Shown here one piece after another: positions 1-8,946 of a stretch of DNA of 64,000 bases. Below the pieces are notes generated by a model. The model worked only from the letters and a program-made list of their open reading frames with translations, was not told the origin of the DNA and ran no database searches. How positions within the stretch are numbered: the stretch's first letter is position 1; every line of letters starts with the position of its first letter. The DNA comes from Faecalicatena_A orotica. Lineage in GTDB: Bacteria > Bacillota > Clostridia > Lachnospirales > Lachnospiraceae. The stretch lies in assembly GCF_040545875.1 (NCBI RefSeq), contig NZ_JBEPMR010000007.1, one strand, 5' to 3'. A program made the position numbers and the translations under genes.

Positions 1-947
1 TTCTCGGGGGGCACTCTTTTGCGCCGCACAGCTTCCACAAACAGGAACACAAGCCTTCCGCCGTCCAGTGCCGGGAGCGGGAGCAGGTTCATAACCCCTA
101 AGTTGGCTGACAGCAGAATCGCGATGTTCAGAAGGTTCAGCACCACGGCCTGCCATCCTGCCGGGGCGGATTCTTTATAGATTCCATCCACCACGTTGAC
201 GATCCCCACAGGGCCCGACATCTGCTTAATGCCCACCTGACCCGTCACAAGCAGCTTCAGACAGTCAAACGTATAGTCCACCCAGTAGCGCAGCGTATAC
301 GCCCCGTACTGCACGGATTTCAGGAAACCGGCTTTGGTATACTCTCCGGTCCCCCGGATTCCGAGCCTCTTATTAGCATCACCCTCCAGCTGCCTTGGTT
401 CCACTGTGACAGTATGTTCCTGACCGTCTCTTTCGTAAGTTACAGTAACTGAATCGCTGTCTCCATTCATCAGATTAAACAGGGTCACTTCCTTCCAGAG
501 GTGGATGCTCTTACCGTTCATCTCAGTAATGACGTCCCCTTCCTTCATTCCCTGTTCCATCGCCGAATACCCTTCATCCACCCCTGACAGTACAGGTGCA
601 TCATATCCGATCCATGCGACCATGATGATGGAAAATACCAGAGCCATGATGAAGTTGAATACAGGGCCTGCCGCGATAACAGAGATTCTGGCCCAGACAG
701 ACTTCGTATTAAAGCTGCCTTCCGACTGGTCATCCACATCATCTTCACCCATCATGCACGCCCCGCCAAACGGCAGAAGCTTCAATGAAAACTTTGTCCC
801 CCCGATTTCCCTTCCTATGATTGTAGGACCTAGTCCCAGTGAAAATTCGTCCACGCGTATTCCATTTAACTTTGCCAGGGTAAAATGCCCCAGCTCATGG
901 AATATAATAATCGCACTGAACAAAAGTATTGCTAAGATTATACCCAT
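1..947 (-). CDS. rseP: RseP-type site-2 zinc metalloprotease, partial (C-terminus beyond window)
   Basis: Intramembrane zinc protease that cleaves membrane-bound substrates such as anti-sigma factors and signal-peptide remnants. The frame is open from an ATG at 947 to the window edge. The first membrane segment carries HELGH at residues 17-21, the zinc site with its catalytic Glu. A PDZ-like stretch (EGYSAMEQGMKEGDVI) lies near residue 130. The second metal-ligand motif, NLLPLPALDGGRL, lies close to the cut edge. It starts 3 bp after dxr and ends the pyrH-frr-uppS-cdsA-dxr-rseP block, the usual Firmicute order. Only the last tens of residues are missing. Confidence 0.93.
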   Translation of the reverse strand, partial: MGIILAILLFSAIIIFHELGHFTLAKLNGIRVDEFSLGLGPTIIGREIGGTKFSLKLLPFGGACMMGEDDVDDQSEGSFNTKSVWARISVIAAGPVFNFIMALVFSIIMVAWIGYDAPVLSGVDEGYSAMEQGMKEGDVITEMNGKSIHLWKEVTLFNLMNGDSDSVTVTYERDGQEHTVTVEPRQLEGDANKRLGIRGTGEYTKAGFLKSVQYGAYTLRYWVDYTFDCLKLLVTGQVGIKQMSGPVGIVNVVDGIYKESAPAGWQAVVLNLLNIAILLSANLGVMNLLPLPALDGGRLVFLFVEAVRRKRVPPE

Positions 948-950
948 AAA

Positions 951-2093
951 CTACCACCTGTTTTTAATAAATTCATATGTTTCCTGTTCTGTATTTAGTA
1001 TCTCTTCCACGGACGGATTCTCAATTATTTTATGATGTTCCATACAAGTCCCGATAATTTCAGGAATCTGCAGGTAGCGGATCTTCCTGTCCAGAAACAT
1101 AGCCACGGCTTTTTCATTAGCGGCATTGAGCACAGTTGGAAGTGAACCTCCCCGTCTGCCCGCTTCAAATGCCAGCTTCAGTCCATAAAACGTATCCATA
1201 TCCGGCTTTTCAAACGTAATCTGCGAGAGACTTGAAAAATCCAGCCTGTCACCCGGCAGGTATCTCCTCTCGGGATAATAAAGTGCATATTGTATCGGAA
1301 GCTTCATATCCGGCGTTCCCAGTTCGGCTATGATTGCCCCGTCCTCGTATTCCACCATCGAATGGATGATACTCTGCGGCTGAACTACCACTTCCACCTG
1401 GTCGGCAGACACATCAAAGAGCCACTTCGCCTCAATCACTTCCAGCCCTTTGTTGACCATTGTAGATGAGTCAATCGTAATCTTCCGTCCCATCTCCCAG
1501 TTCGGGTGCTTCAGTGCATCCTCAACCTGAATGTTTTCAAGTTCTTCCCTTGTCTTCCCCCGGAATGAACCTCCCGATGCCGTCAGCAGGATCTTGTGCA
1601 GCGCCTTCCTCTGTCCGCCCTGCAGGGACTGGAAGATGGCACTGTGTTCGCTGTCCACGGGCAGTATGGCCGAACCATACTCCTTTGCAAGCGGCATAAT
1701 AATATGACCGGCCGTAACCAGTGTTTCCTTATTCGCCAGCGCGATATCTTTTTTTGCCTTGATTGCCTCAATGGTCGGCAGAATCCCGATCATCCCCACG
1801 ATCGCCGTCACAAGAATCTCCGCATCCGGCTGCACTGCAGTTTCAAGAAGTCCGTCCATACCGGATAAGACCTTCACGTCCAGATCGCGGACTTTCTCTT
1901 TCAGCTCCAGAGCCTTCTCCTCGGACCATACCGCCGCAAGCTTCGGGGAAAATTCCCGGATCTGCTGTTCCAGAAGTGCAATGTTGCTTCCCGCAGCCAG
2001 CGCAGTCACCTCGATATCCCCGTTCTCCCTTACAACCTCCAGTGTCTGGGTCCCGATGGAACCTGTGGAGCCAAGTATTGCTATCTTTTTCAT
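951..2093 (-). CDS. dxr: 1-deoxy-D-xylulose 5-phosphate reductoisomerase
   Basis: Second step of the MEP isoprenoid pathway: NADPH-dependent rearrangement and reduction of DXP to 2-C-methyl-D-erythritol 4-phosphate. At 380 residues it has family length. The N-terminal dinucleotide motif GSTGSIGTQTLE is near residues 8-19. ALANKETLV, the metal and substrate segment SEHSAIFQ, and HPNWEMGRKITIDSSTMVNKG are all present. It lies 20 bp after cdsA and 3 bp before rseP, so it is almost certainly cotranscribed. The pathway supplies the substrates of UppS encoded two genes upstream. Confidence 0.96.
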   Translation of the reverse strand: MKKIAILGSTGSIGTQTLEVVRENGDIEVTALAAGSNIALLEQQIREFSPKLAAVWSEEKALELKEKVRDLDVKVLSGMDGLLETAVQPDAEILVTAIVGMIGILPTIEAIKAKKDIALANKETLVTAGHIIMPLAKEYGSAILPVDSEHSAIFQSLQGGQRKALHKILLTASGGSFRGKTREELENIQVEDALKHPNWEMGRKITIDSSTMVNKGLEVIEAKWLFDVSADQVEVVVQPQSIIHSMVEYEDGAIIAELGTPDMKLPIQYALYYPERRYLPGDRLDFSSLSQITFEKPDMDTFYGLKLAFEAGRRGGSLPTVLNAANEKAVAMFLDRKIRYLQIPEIIGTCMEHHKIIENPSVEEILNTEQETYEFIKNRW

Positions 2094-2113
2094 CTCAAAA
2101 CCTCTCTTGTCTT

Positions 2114-2923
2114 CTACAGCAGCACTGCCAGATAGTAAATGATCGGCGCCGTAAATATTACGCTGTCAAATCTGTCCAGAATACCGCCGTGTCCCGGTAT
2201 CAGTTTTCCGTAATCTTTAATATCGTGGAACCTCTTGACCGCGGATGCCGCCAGATCCCCAACCTGTGAGATCGCGCCGCCGGCCGCCCCGATGATGGCA
2301 TATCTTACAATACCGGCTCCGGCATTCCCCCACTTATTGATAGCCAGCGCATAGAGCACTCCCAAAAGAGCCGCCCCCGCGATACCGCCGATACCGCCCT
2401 CAATGGATTTCTTCGGGCTTAACTTCGGAGCCATCTTATGTTTCCCAATGAGCATCCCCACGCAGTATGCACAGGTATCACAGCCCCAGGAGCAGATGAA
2501 TACCAGCCATACGGTAAAGACGCCTCCCGGAAGTATCCTTGTCTGGTAAATATAGGACAGCATCACTGCCACGTAGAACAACCCAAAAAATGCGGCCAGT
2601 ATCTGTTCTGTCCGGTACTTCGGATAAGAAAATACAAGGACTCCCATCATGCAGATTAAAAACGCCATGAACAGCAGCAAAAACCAGTCTGTCGTCTCCG
2701 GCAGGACGGGCTTCAGAAAAATGAGCGCATAGTATGCCGCCGCAAACAGATAACCACAGATTCCCGGTGCTTTTGTATGGATATCAAAAACCTTGTACAG
2801 TTCTGACATTCCGATCAGACTGATGATGAACAATGTCGCAAAAAGGATGCTGCCGCCGGAAATAACTGTAAAAAGAGCAATGATCACCAGAAGTATCCCA
2901 CTCAATAACCGTGTCTTAAACAT
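2114..2923 (-). CDS. cdsA: Phosphatidate cytidylyltransferase
   Basis: Membrane enzyme forming CDP-diacylglycerol from CTP and phosphatidate, the branch point of phospholipid synthesis. It has 269 residues and about seven to eight hydrophobic segments. The C-terminal family signature runs from SAVKRFHDIKDYGKL into IPGHGGILDRFDS, with the conserved Lys and Asp residues. Its start overlaps the end of uppS by 8 bp, which suggests translational coupling. Confidence 0.95.
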   Translation of the reverse strand: MFKTRLLSGILLVIIALFTVISGGSILFATLFIISLIGMSELYKVFDIHTKAPGICGYLFAAAYYALIFLKPVLPETTDWFLLLFMAFLICMMGVLVFSYPKYRTEQILAAFFGLFYVAVMLSYIYQTRILPGGVFTVWLVFICSWGCDTCAYCVGMLIGKHKMAPKLSPKKSIEGGIGGIAGAALLGVLYALAINKWGNAGAGIVRYAIIGAAGGAISQVGDLAASAVKRFHDIKDYGKLIPGHGGILDRFDSVIFTAPIIYYLAVLL

Positions 2924-3632
2924 CCCGTTCCTCCTTTATCCCTCCGTAACGTCTGTCTCTGCTATTATACTGCCCGATAGCTTTGACCAATTCCTCTTTT
3001 GTGAAATCCGGCCACAGAACATCTGTAAAATAAAATTCCGAGTAGGCCAGCTGCCAGAGAAGGAAGTTTGAAAGCCTGAGTTCCCCGCTCGTCCTGATCA
3101 GCAGGTCCGGGTCCGGAATCCCGTGGGTATCCAGATACGTCTCATAAAACGTCTCATCGATGCCCGCCGGATCCACCTTTCCATCGGCACAGTCCTGTGC
3201 CAGATTCCTGACTGCGCGTATCATCTCATCACGGCTTCCATAATTAATCGCAATTGTAAAATTCAGTCCGCCGTTATCTTTACTCGCTTCTTCCAGTTCC
3301 TTTATTCTTCCCTTAATGTCATCATCCAATGCAGTAACATCCCCGATTACACGGATTTTCATGTCATTCTTCTCTGCAGTCTTCAGACAGGTCTTCATAT
3401 AATTGCGGAGCAGTTTCATAAGAGCATCCACTTCACTTTTCGGACGGTTCCAGTTCTCTGTCGAAAAAGCATAGACAGTCAGATATTTAATCCCCATCCG
3501 CCATGCCTCCTCACAGATGCGCTCTACATTCTTGCTGCCCTGTGCATGACCGTAATTTCTCGGCATCCCCTTGGACTTTGCCCACCGGCCGTTGCCGTCC
3601 AGTATGATTGCCACATGCTGCGGTACATTCAT
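2916..3632 (-). CDS. uppS: Isoprenyl transferase (undecaprenyl diphosphate synthase)
   Basis: Cis-prenyltransferase that condenses isopentenyl diphosphate onto farnesyl diphosphate to give the undecaprenyl carrier used for cell-wall synthesis. It has 238 residues. The N-terminal signature HVAIILDGNGRWAKSKG contains the catalytic Asp12, and the C-terminal RTSGELRLSNFLLWQ contains the conserved substrate-binding arginines. About 87 bp with a hairpin separate it from frr, and it overlaps cdsA. Confidence 0.95.
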   Translation of the reverse strand: MNVPQHVAIILDGNGRWAKSKGMPRNYGHAQGSKNVERICEEAWRMGIKYLTVYAFSTENWNRPKSEVDALMKLLRNYMKTCLKTAEKNDMKIRVIGDVTALDDDIKGRIKELEEASKDNGGLNFTIAINYGSRDEMIRAVRNLAQDCADGKVDPAGIDETFYETYLDTHGIPDPDLLIRTSGELRLSNFLLWQLAYSEFYFTDVLWPDFTKEELVKAIGQYNSRDRRYGGIKEERDV

Positions 3633-3673
3633 TGATATATCCTCCTAAAACTGTATGTTTTTTCAAAGAGCAA

Positions 3674-3703
3674 AAGAGGGGCTGCATATTACAAGCCCCT
3701 CTT
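3674..3703 (-). terminator. Stem-loop with T-run between frr and uppS
   Basis: A 10-bp perfect stem, AAGAGGGGCT with AGCCCCTCTT, and a 10-nt loop, followed on the minus strand by TTTTG. It lies just after the frr stop codon and looks like an intrinsic terminator or attenuator inside the block. It would lower expression of uppS and later genes relative to pyrH-frr, unless they have their own promoter. Confidence 0.6.
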
Positions 3704-3719
3704 ATTCTCTGACTACTCT

Positions 3720-4271
3720 CTAAACAGTAAGTACTTCTTTGGATTTTGCATCGATTGCCTTGTCAACCTTTTCGATAAACTTATCAGTCATCTTCTGAAG
3801 GGAATCTTCCATATCCTTGATCGCGTCTTCGGAAACCTCGCTGCCTTTGAGCTTCTTAAAGGCTTCATTACCGTCGCGGCGGATGTTGCGGACTGCAACC
3901 TTGGCTGCCTCCCCTTTTTTCTTAACATCTTTTACAAGTTCTTTTCTGCGTTCCTCAGTCAGTTCCGGGAATACCAGTCTGATCGTGGAACCGTCGTTCG
4001 TCGGGTTGATCCCGATATCAGACATATTGATTGCTTTCTCGATCGCCTTTAACAGGCTCTTTTCCCACGGCTGAATCTGGATCAGGCGCGCCTCGGGTAC
4101 AGAAATATTGGCTACCTGCTGGATCGGTGTCGGTGATCCGTAATAGTCAACTACCAGCTTGTCAAGTACGTGCGGATTGGCGCGTCCGGCCCGGATCGTA
4201 ACCAGTTCGCTCTCCAGACTTGCCAGTGTCTTAGTCATCTTCTCTTCGTATACGTTTAATCTTTCATCCAT
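3720..4271 (-). CDS. frr: Ribosome recycling factor
   Basis: With EF-G, splits post-termination ribosomes from mRNA. The 183 residues match the family length closely. The typical segments are TIRAGRANPHVLDKL, VDYYGSPTPIQQVANISVPEARL and the C-terminal helical bundle ending KVDKAIDAKSKEVLTV. It begins 14 bp after pyrH, a near-universal pairing. Confidence 0.97.
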   Translation of the reverse strand: MDERLNVYEEKMTKTLASLESELVTIRAGRANPHVLDKLVVDYYGSPTPIQQVANISVPEARLIQIQPWEKSLLKAIEKAINMSDIGINPTNDGSTIRLVFPELTEERRKELVKDVKKKGEAAKVAVRNIRRDGNEAFKKLKGSEVSEDAIKDMEDSLQKMTDKFIEKVDKAIDAKSKEVLTV

Positions 4272-4285
4272 GTCTTATATCCTCC

Positions 4286-4981
4286 TTATACTGTCACTTT
4301 TGTCCCTGTAAATGTCCCACTCATCGTCTCAGCAATACTGTTCTCTTCATTCAGCCCGAATACCAGCATCGGCATCTTGTTCTCCATACAGAGAATAGAT
4401 GCGGTCAGATCCACTGCCGCAAGTTTCTGGTCAATGACTTCCTGAATGGAGATCTCATCATACTTCTTAGCTTCCGGGTTTACCTTTGGATCACTGTCAT
4501 AGATTCCGTCGATCGCCTTAGCAAGAAGCATGGCATCTGCCTCTATCTCGATTGCGCGGAGCACGGCGCCTGTATCTGTTGAAAAATACGGGTGTCCCGT
4601 CCCTCCTGCAAAAAAGATAACCTTTCCCTCTTCCATCGCAGCCACCGCTGCGTCCTTGGAAAACAGAGATGTAAATGCACCACATACAAATGGTGTGAAA
4701 ACCTCTGTCTTCATTCCCACATGCCTGAATATATCTGATACATAAATACAGTTCATAACCGTGGCAAGCATCCCGATCTGGTCCGCCTTCGTGCGGTCTA
4801 TTGTCTCACTCGTGCGCCCTCTCCAGAAGTTGCCCCCGCCGGTCACAACCGCTACCTGAATTCCTTCATCGGCAAGCTGTTTTACCTGCTTCGCAACATC
4901 AATGCAGGTAGCCTCATCAAAGCCTGTCTTCTTATCTCCTGCAAGTGCTTCTCCACTCAGCTTTAACAATACTCTTTTCAT
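4286..4981 (-). CDS. pyrH: UMP kinase
   Basis: Amino-acid-kinase-fold enzyme phosphorylating UMP to UDP. It shows KRVLLKLSGEALAG at the N-terminus, GGGNFWRG, the AGGTGHPYFSTDTGA loop and DGIYDSDPKVNPEAKKY. A longer frame opens six codons earlier at 4999, but those codons contain the AAGGAG that is correctly spaced for the ATG at 4981, so 4981 is preferred. rpsB and tsf, which usually precede pyrH, are absent; a ClC gene lies upstream instead. Confidence 0.95.
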   Translation of the reverse strand: MKRVLLKLSGEALAGDKKTGFDEATCIDVAKQVKQLADEGIQVAVVTGGGNFWRGRTSETIDRTKADQIGMLATVMNCIYVSDIFRHVGMKTEVFTPFVCGAFTSLFSKDAAVAAMEEGKVIFFAGGTGHPYFSTDTGAVLRAIEIEADAMLLAKAIDGIYDSDPKVNPEAKKYDEISIQEVIDQKLAAVDLTASILCMENKMPMLVFGLNEENSIAETMSGTFTGTKVTV

Positions 4982-5050
4982 ATGTCCTAGCTCCTTCAAA
5001 TTCTGTAGTTAGTCTGCAGCTGTTCATAATTCTGGACAGTTACAGTTATT

Positions 5051-6619
5051 CTAAAATGAAGTATAACATAACTTTTCCATTTTGTCATGCACATATCCGG
5101 CATCTCTTTCATCTGTCATCGTTGTCAGCGTATCCCCCGCCATCAGCTTCGTCCTGCCCTTCGGTATCAGCTCTTTTCCGCCCCGCTCAAGCGCAACAAG
5201 AAGGCAGTTATCCGGCCATGTAATGTCCTGTACCATTTTTTCTTCCAGTACGGAACCATTCATGATGACAAAATTGCTCAATACCTTCTGGCTGGACCCT
5301 TTGATGCCTGCCTGATTCTTTTTATGGCTCTTCAAAATCCTGTCGAGCAGGCTCTCGTAGATCGGCTCCGACTTCAGCAGTGTCGCGATAATATATGCGG
5401 TAACCGACACAATCGCAAGTGAAAGCATCTGGCTGACCGAACCGGACATCTCAAACAGGAGAATAATCCCCGTGATCGGGGCACGCACGATGGCCGTAAA
5501 ATATCCTGCCATCGCGAGCAGTACAAAATTATTGATGTATACCGGGTCCAGACCGAAAAACTGTACCCCTGTCATGGCAAAAATACCGCCGATCATAGCC
5601 CCAAGAATAAGCAGTGGGAAGAAAATACCGCCCGGTGCGCCGGAACCGAAACTGACCGCCGAAAAAATGAATTTTACAATAAAAGTCAGGACAACCAGTC
5701 CCAGAACCATCTCCCCATTCGTGAGTGAAACGATCAGTTCGTGCCCGCTGCCTAAAACAGACGGCATGAGAAGCCCCAGCACCCCTGCCGCGGCAAACGC
5801 GATCATCAGCCGGGTTGTTTCATTCAGGAATTTCGGCTTTTTATACAGGTCCTGCGCCTTTAACATGGCCCAGTTATAAAATGCCCCCATGACTCCCAGT
5901 ATGGCTCCCAGAAGGATCAGCATCCAGTAATAACTCTGCGGCAGCACATAGTCAAGCCTAAACTGGAACACCGGGTCCAGACCAATGATATAGGATGAGA
6001 TATAATCTGCTGTCACAGACGCCGTCATGACGGAGATCAGGATGGACATCGAGAACCCTTTATGGATCTCCTCCAGTGCAAACATCATCCCGGCGAGCGG
6101 CGCGTGGAAAGCCGCTGCCAGTCCTGCACTGGCGCCGCATGTCATCAGGTATTTTTCCTCCGTCTTCCCCCGGTCAAGCAGTCTGGAGATTCCCTGCCCG
6201 GTCATCGCCCCAAGCTGGATAGACGGGCCTTCCCGTCCCAGGGACAGTCCGCCGAACAGACATAAAAAACCACCGATAAACTTTGCCGGAAGCACTTTTT
6301 TCCAGTTCTGGGCCAGTTTCCCTGTTACTTCCCCCTCAACCTGGGGAATTCCACTACCCGAGATCATCGGTTCCCATTTTACAAGCCGTCCCACAATGAA
6401 TGCCATCAGCATGAGTACCGCAAACCAAGCCGCAATACGCAGCGGGTTCCCTCTCACATAGGAAAGAATCTTTTCCAGCCAGATTCCTGCATAAGTCAGT
6501 GCAACGCGATACAACAGCACGATCAGGCCGCCGACCGCGCCTACCAGAAGCCCCTCACTAATCAGAATCACAGGAAAACGCTGCGCCCTCTTAATCGTAT
6601 GTGAAGTATCCTTCTTCAA
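5051..6619 (-). CDS. ClC-family chloride/proton antiporter with TrkA-C domain
   Basis: Polytopic anion transporter. The 522 residues comprise a ClC core (about 1-420) and a C-terminal cytoplasmic TrkA-C-like domain (about 440-522). The selectivity-filter motifs are GSGIPQVEG, GREGPSIQLGA and GSGAPGGIFFPLLILGA. The Glu of GREGP is the gating glutamate typical of Cl-/H+ exchange; fluoride-type ClCs differ around these motifs, and no fluoride riboswitch is visible upstream. The start is TTG at 6619 behind GGGGGA. It lies 91 bp after lrgB on the same strand. The physiological role (pH or ion homeostasis) is inferred. Confidence 0.9.
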   Translation of the reverse strand: MKKDTSHTIKRAQRFPVILISEGLLVGAVGGLIVLLYRVALTYAGIWLEKILSYVRGNPLRIAAWFAVLMLMAFIVGRLVKWEPMISGSGIPQVEGEVTGKLAQNWKKVLPAKFIGGFLCLFGGLSLGREGPSIQLGAMTGQGISRLLDRGKTEEKYLMTCGASAGLAAAFHAPLAGMMFALEEIHKGFSMSILISVMTASVTADYISSYIIGLDPVFQFRLDYVLPQSYYWMLILLGAILGVMGAFYNWAMLKAQDLYKKPKFLNETTRLMIAFAAAGVLGLLMPSVLGSGHELIVSLTNGEMVLGLVVLTFIVKFIFSAVSFGSGAPGGIFFPLLILGAMIGGIFAMTGVQFFGLDPVYINNFVLLAMAGYFTAIVRAPITGIILLFEMSGSVSQMLSLAIVSVTAYIIATLLKSEPIYESLLDRILKSHKKNQAGIKGSSQKVLSNFVIMNGSVLEEKMVQDITWPDNCLLVALERGGKELIPKGRTKLMAGDTLTTMTDERDAGYVHDKMEKLCYTSF

Positions 6620-6682
6620 AATATTTTCCCCCTAATCTTTTCCTAGAAACCTGCTTTTACAATACCTGTACCCGATGATGTC

Positions 6683-6702
6683 CGGGGAAAGGATTTTCCC
6701 CG
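6683..6702 (-). other. GC-rich hairpin after lrgB
   Basis: Inverted repeat CGGGGAAA / TTTTCCCCG just past the lrgB stop codon and before the ClC gene. It lacks a clean T-run, so it is a weak terminator or an RNA-stabilising stem. Confidence 0.4.
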
Positions 6703-6710
6703 CGGCATCG

Positions 6711-7388
6711 TCAGATGAACATGGAGAGCAGAACCGTCACGATCCCGCAGATGCCGATTGCAAGACCACTCATTGCACCCTCTATTTCCCCGATCTCGAT
6801 CGCTTTCGACGTTCCTACGGCATGGCTGCACGACCCGATTGCCAGGCCGGCCGCCACCGGGTCGGACACACGGAACAGTCGAATAAGCATGGGGGCCATA
6901 ATGCTCCCCAGAATGCCTGTAAAAATAACTGCAACGACCGTAATCGGAATAACGCCTCCGTGGGCCTGCGCCACGCCAACCGCAATCGGTGTCGTGACAG
7001 ACTTCGGAAGCATGGACATCGTAAGGCTCTCATCCAGACGAAACAGTCTGCACATTACATATACGCTTCCCATAGACGCAAGAGAACCTGCTATACATCC
7101 TACTATAATAGGAAGCCAGTATTTTTTCAAGACAGAAAGCTTCGTATAGATAGAAACAGCGAGGCATGCCGTGGCCGGTGCGAGGAACATGTTGATGATC
7201 TCTCCGCCTTTATTGTAGGATTCATAAGGAATTCTCAATACGAGCAGTACTCCAATGGTAAGAACGATCGCAATAATCAGTGGATTGCAGACAGCTGATT
7301 TTGTTTTCTGCTGCAGCTTCACCCCAATCCCGAAGGTAATGACACTGAGCGCCACGCCAAAATAGGGGGACGTATATAAAGCTTCCAT
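6711..7388 (-). CDS. lrgB: LrgB/CidB-family membrane protein
   Basis: Polytopic membrane partner of LrgA, of the family linked to murein hydrolase control and, in some bacteria, to pyruvate or small-acid transport. The family blocks MLPKSVTTPIAVGVA and GTSKAIEIGEIEGAMSGLAIGI are present. ATG 7388 is preferred over the GTG at 7391: it has AGGAGG eight bases upstream and overlaps the lrgA stop as TGATG. The 225 residues match the family length. Confidence 0.9.
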   Translation of the reverse strand: MEALYTSPYFGVALSVITFGIGVKLQQKTKSAVCNPLIIAIVLTIGVLLVLRIPYESYNKGGEIINMFLAPATACLAVSIYTKLSVLKKYWLPIIVGCIAGSLASMGSVYVMCRLFRLDESLTMSMLPKSVTTPIAVGVAQAHGGVIPITVVAVIFTGILGSIMAPMLIRLFRVSDPVAAGLAIGSCSHAVGTSKAIEIGEIEGAMSGLAIGICGIVTVLLSMFI

Positions 7389-7747
7389 CACTTCTTCCTC
7401 CTGTTCATAAGTTTTATTGTAAATGTGACGCTGAATGCTGTCACCGCAAATGTGATTACTGTTGAAACAACACAGATAATAATCAGTTTGACCGCACTGT
7501 TTTTAAGCAGGTCAAAATAGTTCATAATGCTCACTCCTGCAGGCACAAAGAAAAACGCCATATTCCCCAGCAGGAAATCTGATTTTTCCTGAATGTGACT
7601 GATCTTCAGCACCCCTGTCATCAGGCACAGGAACAGGAATATCATGCCAATCACACTGGCGGGAAAATCAAACGGCAGGAAATGTGCTATGACCTGACTC
7701 AGCCAGCAGACTGTAAAAATAATACCGATTTGCTTAATAATTTTCAT
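7388..7747 (-). CDS. lrgA: LrgA/CidA-family holin-like membrane protein
   Basis: Small membrane protein with four predicted helices (119 residues). The segment QVIAHFLPFDFPASVIGMIFLFLCL is the conserved part of the CidA/LrgA family, and FLLGNMAFFFVPAGVSIMNYF is also typical. It is translationally coupled to lrgB. No LytS/LytR pair adjoins it; the divergent neighbour is an AraC-type regulator, which is a candidate controller. Confidence 0.9.
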   Translation of the reverse strand: MKIIKQIGIIFTVCWLSQVIAHFLPFDFPASVIGMIFLFLCLMTGVLKISHIQEKSDFLLGNMAFFFVPAGVSIMNYFDLLKNSAVKLIIICVVSTVITFAVTAFSVTFTIKLMNRRKK

Positions 7748-7815
7748 TCCTCAGACTCTCTTTCGTTTTATATTTAAGTATGATGCCGGCGGATCGTAAA
7801 TATAGTACATGACTG

Positions 7816-7827
7816 TGTTCACGAACA
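7816..7827. promoter_or_regulatory. Palindrome in the lrgA/araC divergent region
   Basis: TGTTC-AC-GAACA, a 5-2-5 palindrome within a wider GTAC...GTAC repeat, sits in the 199-bp gap between divergent lrgA and the AraC-type gene. It is a candidate operator for either gene. No regulator is assigned from sequence alone. Confidence 0.4.
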
Positions 7828-7946
7828 GTACTTAAAATACACCTGTAGAAAGGAATTGTCAACTTTCGCTTGCTTTTCGTATGATGATTGATTATTCTTT
7901 CTATAATAACTTATTTTTCTGATTTATTTATCGTGGAGGGATGGCT

Positions 7947-8855
7947 ATGAAAATTATTCGGGGGATCGAATTAAAACCGGGAAGCCAGGAAGAGGTTCTC
8001 CCTGATTTTTCAGAAGATTTTCCTTATATTGCATCACGTGTTGAACTGGACCGCTACATCGGCGGTTCTGCTCCGTGGCACTGGCATAAGGAAGTCGAAC
8101 TTTTTTATGTAGAACAGGGAACTGTGGAATATAACAGCCCCGGCGGAAAGACGCTTTTCCCTGCCGGCTCAGGAGGTTTCGTCAACTCCAACGTCCTGCA
8201 CATGACCCGTGTCGGAAGCAAGTCAAATGTAACTGCCCTGCTGCATTTATTCGATCCGGTTCTGATCAGCGGATCAAAGGGCAGCCGCATTGACCAGAAA
8301 TACGTCCTGCCGCTGACCTCCGCCTCCCAGATGGAAATCTTTCGTCTGTCACCAGAGGTCCCGGCACACAGCCACCTGCTTGAAATGCTGAAGGGATCTT
8401 TTTCGCTGGACGAGAAGAGCTATGATTATGAGCTGCATCTTCGCACCATTCTTTCAGAAATGTGGTGTAAGCTGCTTGATACGGCCCGCCCGCTGATAGA
8501 CTCTGGTATAAGGAGCATGCATTCGGACAGAGTGAATGATAAGATTAAGGCCATGCTGATTTTTATTCACGAACATTATGCTGATAAAATCACCGTCGCA
8601 AAAATTGCCGGAGCTGCTTTTATCAGTGAGCGCGAGTGCTTCCGGCTTTTCAGAAACTGCCTGAACACTTCCCCCGCAGAATATATTCTGGAATACCGTA
8701 TGCAGAGGGCCTGCTATATGCTGGCCGGAACGGACGAACCGGTTACCCTGATCTGTCAGCTTTGCGGGCTGGGAAGCAGCAGTTATTTCGGAAAGGTCTT
8801 TCGTGAACGCATGGGCTGCACGCCGATGGAGTACCGCAGGAAAATGGCGGAATAA
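7947..8855 (+). CDS. AraC-family transcriptional regulator with cupin sensor domain
   Basis: Ligand-responsive DNA-binding protein. The N-terminal cupin (about residues 25-110) includes WHWHKEVELFYVEQG. A C-terminal AraC double helix-turn-helix (about 200-300) includes ISERECFRLFRNCLN and the signature ending SSYFGKVFRERMGCTPMEYRRKM. The ATG at 7947 is preferred because GGAGGG abuts the ATG at 7941. It is divergent from lrgAB, so control of lrgAB is plausible; the ligand is unknown. Confidence 0.88.
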   Translation: MKIIRGIELKPGSQEEVLPDFSEDFPYIASRVELDRYIGGSAPWHWHKEVELFYVEQGTVEYNSPGGKTLFPAGSGGFVNSNVLHMTRVGSKSNVTALLHLFDPVLISGSKGSRIDQKYVLPLTSASQMEIFRLSPEVPAHSHLLEMLKGSFSLDEKSYDYELHLRTILSEMWCKLLDTARPLIDSGIRSMHSDRVNDKIKAMLIFIHEHYADKITVAKIAGAAFISERECFRLFRNCLNTSPAEYILEYRMQRACYMLAGTDEPVTLICQLCGLGSSSYFGKVFRERMGCTPMEYRRKMAE

Positions 8856-8946
8856 TGATATGATTGTACAGTAATTTGATATCTTCCTGTTTTTTTATGC
8901 ACTATAATGATATTGCAGTAAAAGATATGGATAGGAGGATATGAAT

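Noticed and set aside
505..1035. 176-codon plus-strand frame at the rseP end
   Set aside because: Antisense to the intact rseP frame with its HELGH and LDGG motifs.
5000..6710. Fluoride riboswitch and F-type ClC
   Set aside because: The gap upstream of the ClC gene lacks the riboswitch pattern, and the GREGP gating glutamate fits the chloride type.
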